From the NCBI GenBank assembly GCA_028279185.1, contig JANQSS010000070.1, positions 35,880-99,879 of the forward strand: a DNA stretch of 64,000 nucleotides. The letters are read 5' to 3'. The translations under genes were made by a program, and so were the position numbers. Positions 1-9,062 of this stretch are shown piece by piece; position 1 is the stretch's first letter, and the number at the start of each line of letters is the position of its first letter. Under the pieces are notes generated by a model, which saw only the letters and a list, made by a program, of their open reading frames with translations, was not told the origin of the DNA and searched no databases. The DNA comes from Saprospiraceae bacterium (lineage in GTDB: Bacteria; Bacteroidota; Bacteroidia; Chitinophagales; Saprospiraceae).

Positions 1-26
1 AATCAAAATTAAATAGTATATCGCAT

Positions 27-1247
27 ATGAGTGGTTCAAAAGTGACAATTAGCAACGGTGTCTTGCAGGTGCCTGACAACCCAATTATCCCTTTCATAGA
101 AGGTGATGGCATAGGCCCTGACATCTGGGCTGCCTCCGAGCGCGTGCTTGACGCAGCCGTGGAAAAAGCGTATGGTGGAAACCGCAAAATCGAATGGAAA
201 GAAGTCTTGGCGGGAGAGAAGGCGCATAAAAATACGGGCGAATGGTTGCCACAAGCCACTTTAGATGCAATTGACGAATATTTAATAGCAATTAAGGGTC
301 CCCTCACAACACCTGTGGGCGGTGGTATACGATCACTAAACGTTGCATTGAGACAAAAGCTAGATCTCTATGCTTGTGTCCGACCAGTGAGGTGGTTCCA
401 AGGTGTTCCATCCCCTGTTAAAGATCCAGGAAAGGTAGACATGACCATATTTAGAGAAAATACAGAAGACATTTATGCCGGAATCGAATATTTAAATGGA
501 ACACCTGAATTGGAGAAAGTCAAGAAATTTCTCGTAAATGAAATGGGAGTCACGCAAATTCGATTTCCAGACTCCTGTTCATTAGGCGTGAAACCTGTTT
601 CCGTAGAAGGAACAGAGCGCCTTGTGAGATCGGCAATAAATCACGCTTTGGAGACCAATGCCCGTTCCGTTACGCTAGTGCACAAGGGTAACATCATGAA
701 ATTTACCGAGGGTAAATTCAAAGAGTGGGGCTATCAACTCGCCAAACGAGAATATGGAGCTGTCGACTATGAAGGCGGACCTTGGCAAATTTTAAGTCGA
801 GATGGAAAGGAACTAATAATTAAAGATGTTATTGCCGACGCATTTTTACAACAAATATTATTACGACCGGCCGAATATGATGTCATCGCCACCTTAAACT
901 TGAATGGAGACTACATCTCAGATGCATTAGCCGCTATGGTTGGAGGAATTGGAATTGCACCCGGAGCAAACATCAATTACGACACAGGTAAAGCAATTTT
1001 TGAGGCCACTCACGGAACAGCACCAAAATATGCGGGACAAGATAAAGTCAATCCTTCTTCCGTAATATTATCAGGTGTTATGATGCTCGACTACATGAAA
1101 TGGAACGAAGCTGGAGAGCTGATTATCAAAGGAATAGAAGGCGCTATATCAAAAAAACGTGTAACCTATGATTTCGAAAGACTTATGGATGGTGCAACCA
1201 AATTGAAGTGTTCTGAATTCGGTGATGAAATCATTGCAAATATGTAG
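27..1247 (+). CDS. icd: NADP-dependent isocitrate dehydrogenase
   Basis: Converts isocitrate and NADP to 2-oxoglutarate, CO2 and NADPH in the TCA cycle; cytosolic dimer. The 406-aa length and sequence follow the E. coli-type enzyme. The N-terminal GDGIGPDIW segment is at about residues 26-34. The substrate-binding SLNVALR is at 103-109, and Ser103 aligns with the serine that the E. coli IDH kinase phosphorylates. [17 protein letters not shown] and a later VTYDFERLM carry the Lys-Tyr and Tyr/Arg residues that give NADP rather than NAD specificity. ATG at 27 is the natural start. A strong hairpin follows the stop. The downstream Fe-S gene is convergent, so icd appears monocistronic here, although the upstream region lies mostly outside the window. 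Confidence 0.96.
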   Translation: MSGSKVTISNGVLQVPDNPIIPFIEGDGIGPDIWAASERVLDAAVEKAYGGNRKIEWKEVLAGEKAHKNTGEWLPQATLDAIDEYLIAIKGPLTTPVGGGIRSLNVALRQKLDLYACVRPVRWFQGVPSPVKDPGKVDMTIFRENTEDIYAGIEYLNGTPELEKVKKFLVNEMGVTQIRFPDSCSLGVKPVSVEGTERLVRSAINHALETNARSVTLVHKGNIMKFTEGKFKEWGYQLAKREYGAVDYEGGPWQILSRDGKELIIKDVIADAFLQQILLRPAEYDVIATLNLNGDYISDALAAMVGGIGIAPGANINYDTGKAIFEATHGTAPKYAGQDKVNPSSVILSGVMMLDYMKWNEAGELIIKGIEGAISKKRVTYDFERLMDGATKLKCSEFGDEIIANM

Positions 1248-1270
1248 CCAAGAAGAAATACATACAACAA

Positions 1271-1327
1271 AAGCCAGGAAGTAAAGCTGAGGGTAAAAGC
1301 GCAGTTTATTTAATTCCTGGCTTTTTT
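1271..1327. terminator. Bidirectional terminator between icd and the Fe-S carrier gene
   Basis: Perfect 10-bp inverted repeat AAGCCAGGAA (1271-1280) with TTCCTGGCTT (1314-1323), followed on the plus strand by a T-run to 1327. The 33-nt interior can fold further (AAGCTG against CAGTTT). The stop codon of the convergent minus-strand gene lies inside the T-run, so one element serves both genes. On the minus strand the arm is followed by TTTTG, a weaker tail. Confidence 0.75.
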
Positions 1328-1676
1328 ATGCTGAAAAGCTGGTACCGCACCCACATGTGTCTGAAGCATTCGGGTTATTAAATTGGAAGCCGCGATTATT
1401 TAGTCCATCAACCCAATCGATTTCTATACCCAACAAATAAAGAGCATGTGCTTTATTCATGAAGACCGTGATGCCGCCGACATTGTAGACTTCATCTTGT
1501 TCCTTTTTTTCATCGAATCCCAGTACGTAGGTAAAACCAGAGCAACCGCCTCCCTTCACACCGACACGCAAGCCGTATTCATCCGGTAATGATTGATCCT
1601 TTTTTATTTCGTGAAGTTGTTTTATCGCACCGTCTGTCAGTTTCACCGGAGCTTCTTTAATAATCGATTCTGCCAT
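1326..1676 (-). CDS. A-type iron-sulfur carrier (HesB/IscA/ErpA family)
   Basis: Small 116-aa carrier that accepts Fe-S clusters from the scaffold and passes them to apoproteins. The three conserved cluster ligands are present: Cys45 in GGGCSGF and Cys108/Cys110 in the C-terminal CGCG. The length is normal for the family. It stands alone with no isc/suf genes adjacent, so whether it is IscA, SufA or ErpA cannot be decided by context. The start is the ATG at 1676, preceded by an AT-rich leader with no Shine-Dalgarno motif. Confidence 0.93.
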   Translation of the reverse strand: MAESIIKEAPVKLTDGAIKQLHEIKKDQSLPDEYGLRVGVKGGGCSGFTYVLGFDEKKEQDEVYNVGGITVFMNKAHALYLLGIEIDWVDGLNNRGFQFNNPNASDTCGCGTSFSA

Positions 1677-2125
1677 TACTTAATATGATTCTTGTCTACA
1701 AAACTACTGTATTTTGAATTAGTTCATAAACCTGCCTCCATTCGTTTTATATCGCATATGCGTATAACGACGGATACAATTGATTGACCTTCCGTCAATA
1801 TTCATAAATTTCATCTTCTTGCGGAAAAATCGATTCATTCAAATCAAAGCCCCTTATATGTTCCCAAATCCCCTTCATGCTGTAATCAAGATTTGTAGGT
1901 GAGTTTCAGCGTAAATGTGCGTAAGGATGATAGACAACATTAAAATGGTCAAAGACTGTCCATCTGAACAAATGTTTCTTGGGTATGCCAGCGTTATCTA
2001 GCTTGGCTAGGGAATAAAGACGTCCGGAAAAGTACTGCATTGGTAGAGCCCGCTGTAGAGTTTCATTTGATAATCCTCCTCTGTACAAAGACGTTATATT
2101 TACGATTACAACAAATTTTAATTAT
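1677..2125. other. 449-bp intergenic region
   Basis: No convincing gene. It must hold the divergent promoters of the Fe-S carrier (minus) and the 2126 gene (plus). A near-consensus Bacteroidota -7 box, TATATTTA, lies just upstream of the plus gene at about 2097-2104. A 60-codon minus-strand reading frame (1906-2088) looks mildly protein-like (Tyr/His/Phe-rich end) but has no recognisable homology; I do not call it. A 10-bp palindrome CGCATATGCG sits at 1753-1762. Confidence 0.4.
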
Positions 2126-2644
2126 ATGGCCTGGCTCATTGACCTCGCGAAGGTTATCATCCCGATGGGACTTCTTGTACTTGTCGTCTATATTTTGGTC
2201 AGGCAGTTTTTTCAAGGTCAGATTAGGCTTAAGGCGATGGAGGTGCAGCGCGACCGTAAAAAAGACACGCTCGAGTTGAAGTTGAATGCCTATGAGCGCC
2301 TTGCTCTGTATCTCGAGCGAATCACTTTTCCGGATATGATGATGCGTATAAGCTCAGCTGAAATGGAGGCATATACATTGTACACGGCACTTTTAATGAC
2401 AATTCAGAAGGAATTTGAGCATAATCTGTCGCAACAGGTGTATATTTCAGAAAATCTTTGGGGTATTATCCGATTAGCCAAACAAGATCTGGCTAATTTA
2501 ATCACGGAAGCATTCGCCGAAGATGAGAAACAAACGATGGAAGAATACAGAAATCGACTAATTAAGAAGTATGCGGAATGGAGTCCAAATCCTATTTCCA
2601 TGGCCAAGTCTGCTGTAAGGCAAGAGGCTGCATTGCTGCTGTAA
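2126..2644 (+). CDS. Small membrane-anchored protein of unknown function
   Basis: 172 aa with one N-terminal transmembrane helix (about residues 10-28: a VIIPMGLLVLVVYILV-like run), then a charged, mostly helical cytosolic part containing an RDRKKDTLELKLNAYERLALYLERI amphipathic segment (quoted only in part: key residues K/R/E/L) likely to be coiled coil. It resembles, from memory, a conserved Bacteroidota family of unknown function. It precedes the split 5'-nucleotidase by 13 bp to that gene's ATG, so the three genes probably form one transcript, but nothing in the sequence assigns a role. Confidence 0.75.
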   Translation: MAWLIDLAKVIIPMGLLVLVVYILVRQFFQGQIRLKAMEVQRDRKKDTLELKLNAYERLALYLERITFPDMMMRISSAEMEAYTLYTALLMTIQKEFEHNLSQQVYISENLWGIIRLAKQDLANLITEAFAEDEKQTMEEYRNRLIKKYAEWSPNPISMAKSAVRQEAALLL

Positions 2645-2657
2645 GATTAATGTGCAA

Positions 2658-3407
2658 ATGAAAACATGTAAAATCTATTTTATTTTGTTGCTCTTCCTTC
2701 TGGGATGTAGAAATCATCACGAGGTAGTCAAAACCGCTTATGTTGATTATAAGGTAGAAGAAGAAAAATACCAGCCCGATCCAACAATCCAGAAATTACT
2801 TGAGCCCTTTCGAGAAAAAATGAATGCGGAAATGAATGAAGTCATTGTTCAATCGACTTCAGATATGCGCATGGGAAGACCTGAAAGCAAACTAGGAAAT
2901 TTTGCAGCTGATGCTACCGAAGCTATGGCAGAATTTTATACGAATGAAGATGTGGCCTTCGCCATGCACAACTACAGCGGATTGCGAATAGGTTCAATTG
3001 GCAAGGGACCTATTACTATCGGCCGCATATATGAATTGATGCCCTTTGACAATTATCTCGTTACTGTACCACTTTCTGGCGCTGAAGTACAACAGATGTG
3101 CAACTTCATGGCGTCAAAAGGAGGTTGGCCCTCTAGCAGTTCGCTCCATTACAAAATCCAAAATGATTTGGCAATGGATGTGCGAATTGACGGAAATTTG
3201 ATCGAAGCAGATAAGACCTACATTATGGCTACGAATGATTACGTTGTAAAAAGCGCTAACTACCAGGACTATTTGGCTGCAAAAGAAATGAACAACACCA
3301 ATATTTATGTCAGAGACGCCGTCGTGGCCTATCTCAGAAATATAAGAGATGCAGGAAATAAATTGGAACCTGCATTGGACCAACGTGTGATTAATCTGGA
3401 TAAATGA
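2658..3407 (+). CDS. Lipoprotein equal to the 5'-nucleotidase C-terminal domain
   Basis: About 249 aa. The ATG at 2658 is preferred over the GTG at 2652 because it begins a clean lipoprotein signal (MKTCKIYF, hydrophobic LLLFLL, then GC lipobox with lipidated Cys near residue 17). The mature part matches the UshA/5'-nucleotidase C-terminal substrate-binding domain: the KLGNFAADA segment, HNYSGLR, IGRIYELMPFDNYL, LSGAEVQQM. In UshA this domain binds the nucleoside base and follows the metallophosphatase domain in one chain; here it is a free lipoprotein encoded before its partner. It overlaps the next gene by 4 bp (ATGA). Confidence 0.88.
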   Translation: MKTCKIYFILLLFLLGCRNHHEVVKTAYVDYKVEEEKYQPDPTIQKLLEPFREKMNAEMNEVIVQSTSDMRMGRPESKLGNFAADATEAMAEFYTNEDVAFAMHNYSGLRIGSIGKGPITIGRIYELMPFDNYLVTVPLSGAEVQQMCNFMASKGGWPSSSSLHYKIQNDLAMDVRIDGNLIEADKTYIMATNDYVVKSANYQDYLAAKEMNNTNIYVRDAVVAYLRNIRDAGNKLEPALDQRVINLDK

Positions 3408-4339
3408 AAAGACGAAGTTTTTTACGCAAAGCGGCTGAAGCTGGAATTATCATTTCCAGTTTTCCCATTAAAAGTTTGGGCGCCATCGCTGATGACGCTG
3501 TAAAAATTACAATTCTTCATACAAACGATGTCCATAGCCGTATGGATCCTTTTCCTGCAGGAAGTGGAAAGTTGGAAGGCTTTGGAGGTGTAGCGAGACG
3601 AGCCACCTTGATTAACAGAATCCGTAGCTCGAATAAACATGTGCTTTTATTGGACGCAGGGGACCTTCTCCAAGGGACCCCATATTTTAATTTGTTTAAA
3701 GGAGAAGTAGAATTCCAGGCAATGAATGCTATGAAATATGATGTTGCCACGATTGGGAATCATGATTTTGACGCTGGAGTTGAACAACTGGCTACAAATA
3801 CGAAAAACGCTAATTTTCAATTTGTAAATGTAAACTATGACTTTCGCAATACGCCAATGAACGGATTGGTCATACCCTATGTGATTAAACAAGTTGAACA
3901 TATAAAAATCGGAATTTTTGGAGTAGGCATTGCACTTGAAGGACTGGTACCGAAAGCCTGGTATGGTGAAACAAGGTACCTTGACCCGATATATCATGCC
4001 AGCACCACGGCTTTGCGACTACGAAAAGAGGAAAAATGTGATTATGTGATTTGCATATCACATTTAGGCTATAAGGGTCGATCATTGGACATAAATGACG
4101 TCATACTTGCACAATCTACGGCGAACATTGATCTTATTATAGGTGGCCATACGCATACATTCCTCGATATGCCCGATGCCAGACGGAACATTCAAGGGCA
4201 GCCAGTCCTGATTAATCAGGTTGGTTGGGCAGGTATCCGATTGGGGCGGCTTGACGTTACCATTTCGCCGCGACAAAACAATCGCATCGAAAGCCGGAGC
4301 TTGTGGGTAAACGAATTGGAGCGGCTCGATATCGAATAG
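3404..4339 (+). CDS. 5'-nucleotidase metallophosphatase subunit
   Basis: 311 aa. A twin-arginine-like N-terminus (MKRRSFLRKAAEAG) plus a hydrophobic stretch suggests Tat export. The dinuclear metallophosphatase motifs are all visible: HTNDVHSR near residue 40, LDAGDLLQGTPYF, TIGNHDFDAG, and GGHTHTF. The protein stops where UshA would continue into its C-terminal domain, which is supplied by the preceding gene through an ATGA overlap. The pair probably hydrolyses extracytoplasmic nucleotides or related phosphoesters; substrate is inferred from the family only. Confidence 0.9.
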   Translation: MKRRSFLRKAAEAGIIISSFPIKSLGAIADDAVKITILHTNDVHSRMDPFPAGSGKLEGFGGVARRATLINRIRSSNKHVLLLDAGDLLQGTPYFNLFKGEVEFQAMNAMKYDVATIGNHDFDAGVEQLATNTKNANFQFVNVNYDFRNTPMNGLVIPYVIKQVEHIKIGIFGVGIALEGLVPKAWYGETRYLDPIYHASTTALRLRKEEKCDYVICISHLGYKGRSLDINDVILAQSTANIDLIIGGHTHTFLDMPDARRNIQGQPVLINQVGWAGIRLGRLDVTISPRQNNRIESRSLWVNELERLDIE

Positions 4340-4518
4340 TTTGCTTGACCAAAGCCAAAATCACCTCCCGCTAAATAGGCTTATGCATTCAACCTTCTTT
4401 AAGGCAACTGCTTACATGATCAGTAATCACCAGCACTTTTGTGGTCATTAATTGCCTAACTTGATGAATTCGAAGTTCTTCCTTGGTTTTAATTATTTTT
4501 TACGGATGTTTTATAAAA

Positions 4519-4554
4519 TTTTGCCCACCGACTTGGTATATTTGGATACTTTTG
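4519..4554 (+). promoter_or_regulatory. Candidate dnaA promoter
   Basis: Exact Bacteroidota -7 element TACTTTTG at 4547-4554 (consensus TAnnTTTG), with TTTTG at 4519-4523 as a possible -33 element 23 nt upstream. A second exact -7 element, TATATTTG, is at 4537-4544. The first would start transcription near 4559, giving a leader of about 37 nt before the dnaA ATG. Spacing to the -33 box is slightly long, hence moderate confidence. Confidence 0.45.
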
Positions 4555-4595
4555 CCCCTCCCCAAAATCAGGGTACCTGCTAAAAGAAAATTTGA

Positions 4596-5993
4596 ATGGA
4601 TCAAAACGCGAAACAAATATGGGTTGACTGCCTAGGTGAAGTCAAGTCTAATGTGAGCGTAAATGCATTCAATCGATGGTTTAAACCTATTAAGCCTATC
4701 CAATTTAAAGAGTCGGTCTTAACCATCCAGGTGCCTAATCCATTCTTTTATGAATATTTGGAGGAGCATTACGTTGATATTTTACGGACGGCAATATCTA
4801 AAGTATTAGGAAGTAAAGGTCGCTTGAAATATCAAATATTAATGCCGGATTCGCGTAAAAATAAACGGCATGAAAAAGATGATACGGATTTTACTCCAGG
4901 GACATATGCTGTTGACCAAATAAAAAACCCCTTCGTCGTACCCGGAATTCGAAAAAAGAATGTTCATCATAATTTAGTATCCAAGTATACTTTTGATAAT
5001 TATATTGAAGGAGATTGCAATAAGTTAGCAAGATCGGCGGGTATTAATATTGCAAGTAAACCTGGTCGAACCTCCTTCAATCCGTTGGTTGTTTACGGTG
5101 GGGTAGGGCTTGGAAAAACACATTTAATTCAGGCGATAGGAAATGAAATATTAAAGCAAAATCCAGATAAGGAAGTTTTATATGTCTCGTCTGAAAAATT
5201 TACAAATCAAATAATTCAAAGCATAAAAAACAGGGCTACGGAAGAGCTAGTGGCATTTTATCAAGATTTAGATGTACTTATAGTTGATGATATCCAGTTT
5301 TTTGCCGGACGTGGAAAAACGAAAGAAATCTTCTTTCATATTTTTAATCACCTGCACAATTCAGGTGGTCAGATCATCTTATCGAGCGACAAAGCTCCAA
5401 AAGACCTTGATGGACTAGAAGATAGGTTGATTTCTCGATTTAAGTGGGGATTGACAGCTGATTTACGATCACCTGAATTCGAAACGCGTATGGCCATTCT
5501 CATGCATAAGCTTGAGCTTCATAACCTCGAAATTCCGATGGAAGGCATGGAATACATTTGTTATAATATCCAGGATAATGTAAGAGAATTAGAAGGGGTC
5601 GTCATATCATTAATGGCCCAGACAACGCTAAACGGAAAGGAACTTACTTTTCCTGTTATAAAACGTGTTGTAACAAAATACATAACGGATGGTCGAAAAG
5701 AAATTACCGTCGAGGGTATCCAAGAAATTGTCGCCGAACATTATGCCATGTCAATCGATAAAATATTATCTCGATCGAGAACCAGAGATGTCGTAGTAGC
5801 TCGTCAATTATCGATGTTCCTTTCCAAGAAAATGACAAATAATTCCTTAAAATCTATAGGTAAAAGTTTTGGGAAAGATCATACTACGGTCATACATGCT
5901 ATCAAGTCGATTAAGAATTTATTAGATACAGACAATGAATTCCAATCCGAAATTATGGCGTTGGAGAAACGCATTGAAATGAGTCTCACGTGA
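4596..5993 (+). CDS. dnaA: Chromosomal replication initiator DnaA
   Basis: 465 aa, normal length. Domain I is at residues 1-80 (VNAFNRWFKPI), followed by a short basic linker. The AAA+ core has Walker A GGVGLGKTH at about 168-176 and Walker B VLIVDDIQFF near 226-235, then the SRFKWGL sensor region. The C-terminal DNA-binding domain carries the signature KDHTTVIHA near residues 433-441. It binds DnaA boxes and melts oriC in an ATP-dependent way. I found no cluster of TTATNCACA boxes beside the gene, so oriC is probably elsewhere. It stands alone between the nucleotidase pair and a secreted protein gene; dnaN and recF are absent. Confidence 0.97.
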   Translation: MDQNAKQIWVDCLGEVKSNVSVNAFNRWFKPIKPIQFKESVLTIQVPNPFFYEYLEEHYVDILRTAISKVLGSKGRLKYQILMPDSRKNKRHEKDDTDFTPGTYAVDQIKNPFVVPGIRKKNVHHNLVSKYTFDNYIEGDCNKLARSAGINIASKPGRTSFNPLVVYGGVGLGKTHLIQAIGNEILKQNPDKEVLYVSSEKFTNQIIQSIKNRATEELVAFYQDLDVLIVDDIQFFAGRGKTKEIFFHIFNHLHNSGGQIILSSDKAPKDLDGLEDRLISRFKWGLTADLRSPEFETRMAILMHKLELHNLEIPMEGMEYICYNIQDNVRELEGVVISLMAQTTLNGKELTFPVIKRVVTKYITDGRKEITVEGIQEIVAEHYAMSIDKILSRSRTRDVVVARQLSMFLSKKMTNNSLKSIGKSFGKDHTTVIHAIKSIKNLLDTDNEFQSEIMALEKRIEMSLT

Positions 5994-6183
5994 ATTCCCG
6001 CTGCGTTTCGTCTTTTTTGATTCTTTATTTCACCAAATAAGATCGTCTTAAATATTCTTTGATAACAACCAGCCTGTCTATCGATCCAGGTAAACTTATC
6101 AACGATGAAATCTTGTATAATAGCGGTCGCGATTCGACTTGGATTTTGTATATTTCGGCAACACCAATAAAATTTTACAACTT

Positions 6184-8187
6184 ATGAAAAACATTGTTTT
6201 ATTAGCCATGTCTATGCTATTGGTTTCGTCCATGTCGGGGCAGGCAGTTATTACGGCCGTCTTTGACGGACCGCTGGGAGGAGGAACTCCCAAAGGGGTT
6301 GAAATATATTTCACTGAAAATGTGGCTGATCTCAGCATGATGGGTATTGCTTCGGTGAACAATGGTGGCGGTTCAGATGGAACGCCCGAATACGTCTTTC
6401 CTGCTGGATCGGCAACAGCAGGTCAATATGCCTACTTTGCATCTGAAACAGACAATTTCAATGCATTTTTTGGATTCATGCCTGATTATGTCGATGGAGC
6501 GGCCAATATCAATGGCGACGATGCGATGGAGTTATACTTCAATGGTGTTATAATCGATGTTTTTGGCGATGTAAATATGGATGGTACTGGTACAACCTGG
6601 GAGTATCTCAATGGCTGGGCTGCCAGAGTACCAAATACAGGCCCAGATGGAACCACATTCAACGAGTCGAATTGGACATTTAGCGGAATTGATGGACTTA
6701 CAGGAGCAACATCAAATGCAACTGCAGACAATCCTGTGCCACTTAAATCATATAGTGGCGGAATGGAAACACCCGATCACATTATCACTGCTCGAAATTT
6801 TGAATACCTCCCAGACATTCTGGTCGTCGATGTAGGCGATCTCGTGCAATGGGACAATGTCGAGGGTACACACAACGTGAATGGGTCGGCAGCGACATTT
6901 CCTAATAATTCCGAAGATTTTTTCAGTGGTGCACCAGCAATAGCTCCCTGGAGCTATCAACATCGATTTAATAATCCCGGAGCAAATGAATACCATTGCG
7001 ACCTTCATTTCAACGTAGGCATGACGGGTATGGTACTTGTTCGTGAGGAAGGGGATCATCATGTCAGTGTCGAAAACAACTTCTTTGCACCATCCGACAT
7101 CACGATTGAACTGGGTGAAACAGTTGTTTGGACCAATGTTTCTGGCTTTCACAATGTCAATGGAACACTTGCAGATTATCCCAACAATCCTGAAGGTTTT
7201 GGAAACGGGCCTGCTTCACTAAACTGGACATTTGCACATACCTTTAATACGCCTGGAACTTATGATTACCATTGCGACCCACATCTTGGTCTGGGAATGA
7301 GAGGCACTGTTACAGTGGTGAGCTCATATCCGGCTAGAGACATGGCTACCATAAAGCAAGTGGACGGATCCGGTGAGGCCATTTACCAGGACAGCCTTGC
7401 AGCCGTCAGCGGTATTGTCTATGGTCCAAACTTCAGAAGCGGCAACGGAGTGGAATTTTTCCTTATTAACGGAAATAATGAAGGGGTTTATGTTCGTACA
7501 ACTTCGAACAACACGGGTTACGTCGTGGATGAAGGTGATGAGTTGATCGTCAGCGGTCGAATAAACCAGTTCAATGGGCTCATTCAACTCGTACCCGAGG
7601 TGATTTCTGTGGAATCAAAGGATAATACACTTTTGGACCCACGTGTCGTAAATGCACCTGATGAAAGTACGGAAGGTTCTTTCATTCGAATTAATAATGT
7701 AACTGTAATCGATACATCTCAATGGCCTGATCCGGGTCAAAGCAGAAATGTCGACCTACTTTCCGGTGTAGATACTGTCACCATGCGCATAGATGCGGAC
7801 ATCATGTTTAGTCGATCAGCTCCATTGGGCACTTTTGACGTCATAGGGCTCGGGGGACAATTTGATGGCAGTTCTCCTTATGATTCGGGCTATCAAATCT
7901 TTCCACGATGGGATGATGACATCATCGATGACGTTAGTACATTGGATATTGAAGATGTCGGACTGAATCCTTTATATCCAAATCCAACATTCGATTTTGT
8001 TCACCTAAATGGAAATATATTGATCGAAGAATTTCAAGTATTCGACCTTAATGGGAAATTACACTTACACCAAAAAGTGAATTCCAAAAATGTATTGATA
8101 GATATAAGCGATTTCGCCACTGGCGTCTACTTCATTTCAGCTCGGACTGATCAAGGTATTGGGACGAGCCGGGTATATAAAAAATAG
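6184..8187 (+). CDS. Secreted multidomain protein with two cupredoxin domains and T9SS sorting signal
   Basis: 667 aa. The ATG at 6184 is chosen (an in-frame TTG lies at 6139) because it starts a signal peptide (MKNIVLLAMSMLLVSSMSGQ). An N-terminal beta-sandwich (lamin-tail-like) domain covers roughly 20-190. Two tandem plastocyanin-like domains at about 197-288 and 289-379 each show type-1 copper ligands: HNVNG, then YHCDLHFNVGMTG in the first and YHCDPHLGLGMRG in the second (His, Cys, His, Met). An OB-like region follows (about 380-480). From about 598 a T9SS type A sorting domain (LYPNPTFDFV ... GVYFISARTDQG) ends the protein. Likely an exported copper-binding or electron-transfer surface protein; partner unknown. 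Confidence 0.88.
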   Translation: MKNIVLLAMSMLLVSSMSGQAVITAVFDGPLGGGTPKGVEIYFTENVADLSMMGIASVNNGGGSDGTPEYVFPAGSATAGQYAYFASETDNFNAFFGFMPDYVDGAANINGDDAMELYFNGVIIDVFGDVNMDGTGTTWEYLNGWAARVPNTGPDGTTFNESNWTFSGIDGLTGATSNATADNPVPLKSYSGGMETPDHIITARNFEYLPDILVVDVGDLVQWDNVEGTHNVNGSAATFPNNSEDFFSGAPAIAPWSYQHRFNNPGANEYHCDLHFNVGMTGMVLVREEGDHHVSVENNFFAPSDITIELGETVVWTNVSGFHNVNGTLADYPNNPEGFGNGPASLNWTFAHTFNTPGTYDYHCDPHLGLGMRGTVTVVSSYPARDMATIKQVDGSGEAIYQDSLAAVSGIVYGPNFRSGNGVEFFLINGNNEGVYVRTTSNNTGYVVDEGDELIVSGRINQFNGLIQLVPEVISVESKDNTLLDPRVVNAPDESTEGSFIRINNVTVIDTSQWPDPGQSRNVDLLSGVDTVTMRIDADIMFSRSAPLGTFDVIGLGGQFDGSSPYDSGYQIFPRWDDDIIDDVSTLDIEDVGLNPLYPNPTFDFVHLNGNILIEEFQVFDLNGKLHLHQKVNSKNVLIDISDFATGVYFISARTDQGIGTSRVYKK

Positions 8188-8216
8188 TCGTGCCGACCAA
8201 TTGAAGTAGAAAATTG

Positions 8217-8246
8217 GGCCGATACAGCACTGTATCGGCCTTTTTT
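8217..8246 (+). terminator. Rho-independent terminator after the cupredoxin gene
   Basis: Perfect 10-bp stem GGCCGATACA (8217-8226) / TGTATCGGCC (8231-8240), 4-nt loop GCAC, then six T residues at 8241-8246. It separates the secreted protein gene from the patatin gene that begins at 8260. Confidence 0.93.
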
Positions 8247-8259
8247 AACAAAAAATACT

Positions 8260-9033
8260 ATGTCAAAAATTGGATTAACACTATCAGGCGGGGGCGTACG
8301 CGGTTTTTTTCATAGTGGTTTTTTGCACGCACTCAATGAGAAAAAAATAAATATTGATATTATCAGTGGAACCAGTGCAGGTGCGATTGCCGGTGCCTTA
8401 TTTTCCGCCGGTGTGAACCAACATGAGGTTATGGAGCGTTTCCCTAAACGGATTCGATCACTATTTTACGAACCAAGCCTGTTAATTCGAACCAAATTTA
8501 ATCCAACATCGATTTTGAGGCAGTACATGGACGAATTTTTAGGTGGCTTGACAATAGAACAATTAGCTATTCCTATTAAAATTAATGCTGTGAATATCGC
8601 TACTGGCGACACCGAGATATTTCAAACTGGTGATGTGGTGGAAGCTGTTATGGCGTCTTGTGCGATTCCGGGCGTATTTAATTCGTTTCATAGTAATGGG
8701 AATATCTATGTAGATGGAGGGTTGACTATGAATTTACCAGCATCCACAATTCGATATGATTGTGATATTTTAATCGGCGTTAATTTACTACCTTTTAAAG
8801 AACGTTCATATGAAAAATTACCTGGTAAAAGGCACCTCATTCAACGCTCTGTTGACATTTATCACAAGCATAATAATAAATCAGATGAGGCGCTGTGTGA
8901 TGTGGTCATTTCGCCTAAAAAACTTAGCAGATACCCAACGTATAATACGACTAACAAAGCCAAGTTATTCGACCTTGGATACGAAGTAGGGCATAAAATT
9001 AATTTCAGAAAAATCTTAAAAGAATCCAGGTAA
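8260..9033 (+). CDS. Patatin-like phospholipase / lipid acyl hydrolase
   Basis: 257 aa with no signal peptide. It shows the patatin signature: oxyanion-hole GGGVRG at residues 9-14, the nucleophile elbow GTSAG near 39-43 (catalytic Ser), and the dyad Asp in DGGLTMNLP around residue 152. The family hydrolyses phospholipid or acyl-ester bonds. It starts 14 bp after the preceding terminator, and no promoter was identified in that short space, so the promoter may overlap the terminator or transcription may read through. Cytosolic bacterial RssA/YlbK-type enzymes are the closest match in size. Confidence 0.92.
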   Translation: MSKIGLTLSGGGVRGFFHSGFLHALNEKKINIDIISGTSAGAIAGALFSAGVNQHEVMERFPKRIRSLFYEPSLLIRTKFNPTSILRQYMDEFLGGLTIEQLAIPIKINAVNIATGDTEIFQTGDVVEAVMASCAIPGVFNSFHSNGNIYVDGGLTMNLPASTIRYDCDILIGVNLLPFKERSYEKLPGKRHLIQRSVDIYHKHNNKSDEALCDVVISPKKLSRYPTYNTTNKAKLFDLGYEVGHKINFRKILKESR

Positions 9034-9062
9034 CAGTGTACTATCAGTAAAATGTGAATAAA

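Noticed and set aside
1906..2088. 60-codon minus-strand frame
   Set aside because: Some protein-like character but no family and no conserved motif; the AGGAGG near its start leads to a different, 18-codon frame.
4340..4595. oriC next to dnaA
   Set aside because: No cluster of TTATNCACA boxes in the flanks of dnaA; TTATCAACG near 6096 has two mismatches.
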